In this document: one piece after another, positions 59,102 through 64,000 of the stretch
How positions within the stretch are numbered: the stretch's first letter is position 1
Layout of the letters: each line of letters starts with the position of its first letter
Source of the DNA: Nymphaea colorata
Lineage: Eukaryota > Streptophyta > Magnoliopsida > Nymphaeales > Nymphaeaceae
Length of the DNA: 64,000 bases
Direction of reading: 5' to 3'
NCBI RefSeq assembly: GCF_008831285.2
Contig: NC_045139.1
Coordinates: 33,143,706-33,207,705, forward strand
The notes under the pieces: generated by a model
The model's input: the letters and a program-made list of their open reading frames with translations, nothing else
What the model was told of the DNA's origin: nothing
The model's database searches: none
Translations under genes and position numbers: made by a program

Positions 59102-60063
59102 GTTGTCACAAAAAACGCCGTTTTTTTTTAAAAAACGTGTATTTAACCCAAAAACAGTTCTGCCGTATAATACCCTACTATTCTCGTTTTTTTAAAAAAA
59201 ACGTCAACTTACAAAAAACGCGTATAATACCCATTTAATACCTGTATTATAAGACTTCATATCTTAAACTGTCAAAAGGTCTGATCTAAGAATGGAGGGA
59301 CGAGAGTTAGCTTAAATTTCGATTTCATGCCTTTGTGTTGTTTGGCTAGTTGAAAAGACAACGGTCCATATTGCATTTGAACTTGATGGCAGAAGAAGTC
59401 AATTTTTTTGTCAAAGCAACAAAAAACTTGCATTTTGGGAAATGACTGATGGTAAACACATACATTTGGCTTAGATTGAATCAGAAGCAACAGAATCGTA
59501 TATTTTATTCGTTGGCGGTGGTGGAGAAAGAATGGAATGCGTTTTGCGGCGTCACTTCGCACTTTAACTGGAAGCACAGATTCGTTTGATCGAATTAAAA
59601 AAAGTGGCGCGTGGGCGTGCTCATCCCATCTCCTCGTATCCTAATATTCCTACTTTTGTCTGCATGCCCTTTGACCGTTGGGAGATCTGCACTAGAGCCG
59701 TCACCGCCACCACCCCTTTAGCCTTTCTGCTTTGGTGAATCCAGCGTCACTTTTATGATTGATTTATAAGCAACGTGAACTTTAATGAGCATCTTTTGTA
59801 CGATTAATTAGTTATTTTTTATTTGAATAATGCTTTTAATAATAAAAATGAATGGTTTTATAACATCAAAATTTTGATAATAGAAAGATCAATTTCTTTT
59901 TTTTTTTTTTATAAAAATGACTTGAACTAAAGTCTGATTTATATTGAGTTAGTGTTTGTAGAGTATTAGAAGGTTTACATTTTACTTAAAAGACCTTTTA
60001 ACACAGATTTAAGAAGTCTGGTTTTTATTTCTTACTCAAGTAGTTTGGTATCTACCAATCATT

Positions 60064-60115
<52 letters not shown>
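60064..60115. repeat. (AC)n(AT)n microsatellite
   Basis: ACACAC from about 60064 runs into ATATAT up to about 60115. Confidence 0.9.
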
Positions 60116-60116
<1 letters not shown>

Positions 60117-60872
60117 CGGGAAATATTAGAATTGTAATGCCTGCTTCTCCATATAACATTCGTCAAAATAGACAAAAAAAGAGTACAAATATTTGAGATT
60201 CTTTGTTTGAGGGCCAACTTGCTTGGGATTTATATATACAGGGTTTGGGGTATTCTAGTCAAGAATCTAACCGCATATATTAAAGCAGGATGCGAAAAGA
60301 TATAAGAATCAAATTAAAAAACGATCGAATTTTCTGAGTCAAGAAAGCTAAGACTGTTGACTGTAAATCTAGTTTATATATCAAATATTCATTGTCGGCC
60401 ATCCTCTATTTTTGGACATCTGAATTCTCAATCCATTCATAGTACTGGGAAGTTTGGCAAGAACAATTTAAGAATTATGAAAAAATGATGCTAATTTGAA
60501 AGGCTATATATATAGGATGAAAGGTCTTGCCGGATGTTGGATACTGTCAAACAGTTAATATTTACACATTTGTCGCTAAAAAAGCAGTCACAATATTGGC
60601 ATTAACGACCTTTTATGGGTTTTAGTGATGATTTACAGTCATTAACGATGAATTTATATATATATATACATTAAATAATGACTTTAGATTTTCAAAGTCA
60701 TTTAGCCATCTAACTGGAGCTGTCTGATCTAACATGATGGATGGTGATTAAAAAAAAAAAAGAAAAATGTGATTAATTCACATTTTTTTGTCCTTATTTT
60801 TCTTTCAATCATTTATTTATTTAAAATGAACAACCCTGGTTAGATTGGTAGGTGACTAAAAGTTATCATTTA

Positions 60873-60956
<84 letters not shown>
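60873..60956. repeat. Self-complementary (CT)n(AT)n(AG)n microsatellite
   Basis: CT repeats at 60873-60890, AT repeats at 60891-60934 with one extra A near 60903, then AG repeats to about 60956. The two flanks are complementary, so the whole tract can fold back on itself. The fold-back element at 60961-61109 follows directly. Confidence 0.9.
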
Positions 60957-60960
60957 CTAG

Positions 60961-61109
60961 CTAAGTAAGGGGCACGTATCTGTCGATATCCATATGCAGG
61001 ATTGAATATGTTAATCACCCATAGTGTAAGTATATTCATGCTCTTTCCATACGTCCCTCTTATTCAATCATGCTTTACGGATATGGACGGATACGTCCCT
61101 CTTACTTAG
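60961..61109. mobile_element. MITE-like element with 31-bp imperfect terminal inverted repeats
   Basis: The left end starts CTAAGTAAGGGGCACGTATC and the right end read in reverse complement starts CTAAGTAAGAGGGACGTATC; the match continues to the shared ATATCC, about 31 bp with four mismatches. Total length 149 bp. Target duplications are not clear because both flanks are CT/AG repeat. Confidence 0.6.
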
Positions 61110-63013
61110 GTATCTCTCTCTCTAAATCTGCGTGTACAGCAACTTGGTATGCGCAGTAGAAAGAAAGAAAGAAAAGGATAGTTGAAAGGGATTGGCTAAA
61201 AACTGTTAAATCTCAAAGCAAGTTAGAAGAATAATGCAGCATATAAATGTGGGGTGACATGAGCATTGGGGCACGCGAAGTTTATTCTAATATTTTGATC
61301 AACTTCATGATTTGGGCCACCGCATTGTTGCAGCAAAAGTGATATTCTGACAAGGTTGGAAGCTGAGACTTCAAAGTGATCTCCTCTATCTTTTTTCTGT
61401 TTTTTGTTGCATGATAAGATAAAAATATGTTGGTTGGTTTTGGAATTACAATATTTTCCTAGGTGTTATATAAAGCTGCATCCTGATTAACAATATTATT
61501 GTTTATTTATAAAAGACAAAAAAGCAATATTATTAAACAAATCAACATAAGAAAAGTTTTAAAATATTTGAAAAATTAACCCAAAAAATGATGGTATATT
61601 ACCCATGGCATTCTTCTGTCCACCAACAAATCAAATTAATTTTCTACCACATGATTCAACTCTAAGTAGCTGATTTAGGGCAATTCAAGCCCTTTTTACT
61701 GATAAAAAATGTTGGTTAAAAAAGTTTGTGTAGTCTTCATATATATATTAATTAGCACCTAAGACAGTTGATCAACAAGTTCATCACTAAGGCTGAGAGA
61801 AAAATTTTGTGAGCTGACCGGCGCCAAAACTGCTAATTTTTTGGCTTGTTTTGAAGCACTAACAGAGGTTTAGTCCTTAGAGACATGGCTTCTCTGGTCC
61901 GACTAACGGTCTGTAGGAAGACAGATATCTAGTTTGATTTCTGTGGGTGATGTGCTCCTGTGTCTTAGGGTGGTGAAGTGAAGCATCCAAATTGGTGGAT
62001 GCATTGTTGTCACGGCTGATGCTAACGCAACTCAGGACCCTAGAAGTAAGGAGAGTCAGGTGTTTCAAGTCTCATTCTGGGCGGCGGGGATGAACTTTTG
62101 ACTCACCCTAAATTTTCAAAAAGTATAAAGAAATGTGAAATTAACTACTACCACTGGAGCAAGTATGGGTGCCAACTAAGATTGCAACCTTCTTTAACTT
62201 CATAGGTTGCTGGCCATGGATGACAATTTGCCTACCACAGTGGAGCCAACTTCATCTGTAATGACATGGAAAGAGATCATTAACATCTTTATAGGTCTTC
62301 TAAATTGCACAAACTAAGGTGCATGCATTTGATCACCTTGGATCTAAATTTTTATGGATTTAAAAACCATGGATCTTAGGTCAGTAATGTTTCAATGTAA
62401 ATATGCATTAAGATGCACAGTTTGCTTCGACAATGGGTGTGTTGATAGCTTAGTTCTCATATACCAGGCCGATCTAAGATGTATAAACAAACACTAGATT
62501 TTACCATTGTGTGAAAAGAAGGATTTGAGATTCTCAGTTTATGGCCAAAATCTCAGATTTTGAGATCAGATGGAAGGGGAGTCGGAGCTTAAATTAGTGG
62601 ATCTGAGATTTTCAATGATATCAAATCACCTCAAATCACAAATCTGAAGCTATCAAATGCCCCCTAAATGTTTACCCGCCTGAATCTCAGACCAGATTTG
62701 GATTTGAGGCTGAGGCTATTGAGTGAAACTAAAAGCAAAAGGCTAGTCTATAGTGGGGTTAAAGATAAGAGTATAGGTAAGCTTCCATGATGTTGGAGAA
62801 TTCCATAGTGAGAAGCACTGGAGACCCACTTTCTAGATGTTCATGGTAAAATATCCCTCAGTGGAGGTAAGAAGGCCATGTGCTCAAAGAAATATTTAAA
62901 TCTGTGTGGGATCATATTTCATGGATAAGATTGTTTTTTTGCCACCCAAGTACTTAGCTTTTTGATGAACTCTGATAAGAAATTGGTTCAACAATATAAT
63001 TTCAAATCCTTAA

Positions 63014-63231
63014 AGGGGCATTTGATAGCCTCATACTTGAGTTCTTAAGAACCATGGATTTAAGATCAGACCCTCTCCCCTCTGATCATAATCTGACCTT
63101 TTATCGATGCAAAAAAGTAAAATAAGGATCTTAAGTTTAATAATAAACCATGAATTTTATCGTGGATCTTTTGTCACGTCAGATCCACATCAGATTCATG
63201 GATTTCAAATCAAGAGTAATCAAACGGCCCC
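63014..63231. mobile_element. Tourist-like MITE with TAA target duplication
   Basis: The left end AGGGGCATTTGATAG pairs with the right end, whose reverse complement is GGGGCCGTTTGATTA. TAA is present immediately outside both ends (63011-63013 and 63232-63234), the 3-bp duplication typical of PIF/Harbinger-related Tourist MITEs. Length about 218 bp. Internally it repeats GGATTTAAGATCAGA-like words in both orientations. Confidence 0.6.
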
Positions 63232-64000
63232 TAAGTGTGTTTCTGAGTGTCACTAAAAGTTTAGATGCATCTTGTGTTGTTCTTCTCTCATCTTCCTTAA
63301 TAGTGAGAGTGAGACTGCTGATTTCTTTCCTGGTTTTCCATATTGTGAACAATTTACTCATGCTTTATTTAAGACGCAATTAAAGCTCTTGCCAATCCAT
63401 CATCATCTTAGTTTAGCCTTGTGTAATCATGCTGGAGAGAGTCTACGAGAAATCTGTGAACGTAGATAAACTTGATTGAACCATGTTAAATCCTCCTCTT
63501 TGTGTAACTGTTTTTTCGATACAAAACATGATGGTATAGCATCGCAGGAAGTCATAAGCATCCAATATTAAGCAGGATATCAGTCCAAAGTCACAGAAAA
63601 CACTTTTTTTTTCAAAAAAAAGAAAAAAGAAAAAAGCCCGATAAATTAAATGGCCATTTAAAACTAAAAAAACACATTTTTTAAAAGAAAACATTAAAAA
63701 CGAAAAAAACATTTTTTTCGCGTTTTTTTCAGTTTTTCTTAATGTCAAACAGTTTTTTTTTGTTTTCTATTCTTTATTTGTTGCAAATCTACTTATTTTG
63801 TGATGTTTGTGTTATTAGCTTCTCACTTATTTTATTTTCCCCTCATTTTTTGTTTTTTTTAAATAAAATTTACTGTATTTTTCTCGTTTTCCCCCTTTTT
63901 TTCAAGCTCGCCGTATTATACCCAATAAAAAACTTCGCCGTTTAAAACTCCGATACGTTATTTGTGATTATGATTCAAACTACTGCTAATACATAATATC

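Larger units (their letters stand above)
59102..64000. other. AT-rich intergenic region with no recognised gene
   Basis: No coding exon was recognised on either strand over 4.9 kb. It holds microsatellites, two MITE-like elements (listed separately), a diverged relative of the arm MITE (about 59841-60060), and A/T-run segments with TATTATACCC motifs at 59107-59250 and 63600-63960. Confidence 0.65.

Overview
The window is nuclear DNA of a flowering plant. It holds spliced genes with long AT-rich introns, an intronless PLS-type PPR gene, a complete Ty3/gypsy (chromovirus-like) LTR retrotransposon primed by initiator-methionine tRNA, MITE-like elements and plant-only gene families (ERD7/senescence domain, callose synthase). 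I cannot name the species from the sequence. All exon coordinates come from reading splice sites and comparing with remembered family sequences, not from transcripts.

Layout. 152-3036 (+): last three exons of an ERD7-like senescence-domain gene whose 5' end lies outside the window. 4445-6883 (+): intact PPR protein of 812 residues. 7699-9726: first copy of a 2.0-kb dispersed duplication whose second copy is at 57080-59101. 11284-13082 (-): five-exon 5' fragment of a class II alpha-mannosidase gene, broken by an apparent 7-nt deletion and cut off after exon 5. 15442-26341 (-): complete LTR retrotransposon with 3.0-kb LTRs, 5-bp target duplication GATAT, tRNA-Met primer site, polypurine tract and a gag-pol frame with one nonsense codon.

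26359-37884 is a rearranged block. Two nearly identical inverted arms (26359-29824 and 33888-37343) each carry a truncated copy of the histone-fold gene MHF1/CENP-S. The loop between them holds an array of seven 383-bp units copied from the upstream/leader region of the ribosome-biogenesis gene UTP7. Then come a two-exon callose synthase fragment (38143-38623, -), a low-complexity stretch, a perfect 38-bp palindrome and a fold-back element. 42685-51048 (-): intact seven-exon UTP7/WDR46 gene (515 aa). 51049-52400: its upstream/leader region with telo-box motifs, the source of the array. 54201-56751 (+): intact four-exon MHF1 gene (134 aa), divergent from UTP7. 59102-64000: no gene seen, only microsatellites and MITE-like elements.

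How the parts fit: UTP7 and MHF1 are intact head-to-head neighbours. Pieces of both, the UTP7 leader and MHF1 exons 1-2 with most of intron 2, were copied 15-25 kb away and rearranged as an inverted repeat with amplified UTP7-leader DNA in the loop. The sequence shows this geometry directly. That read-through RNA could form a long hairpin matching MHF1, and so silence it, is my inference and the most interesting hypothesis in the window.
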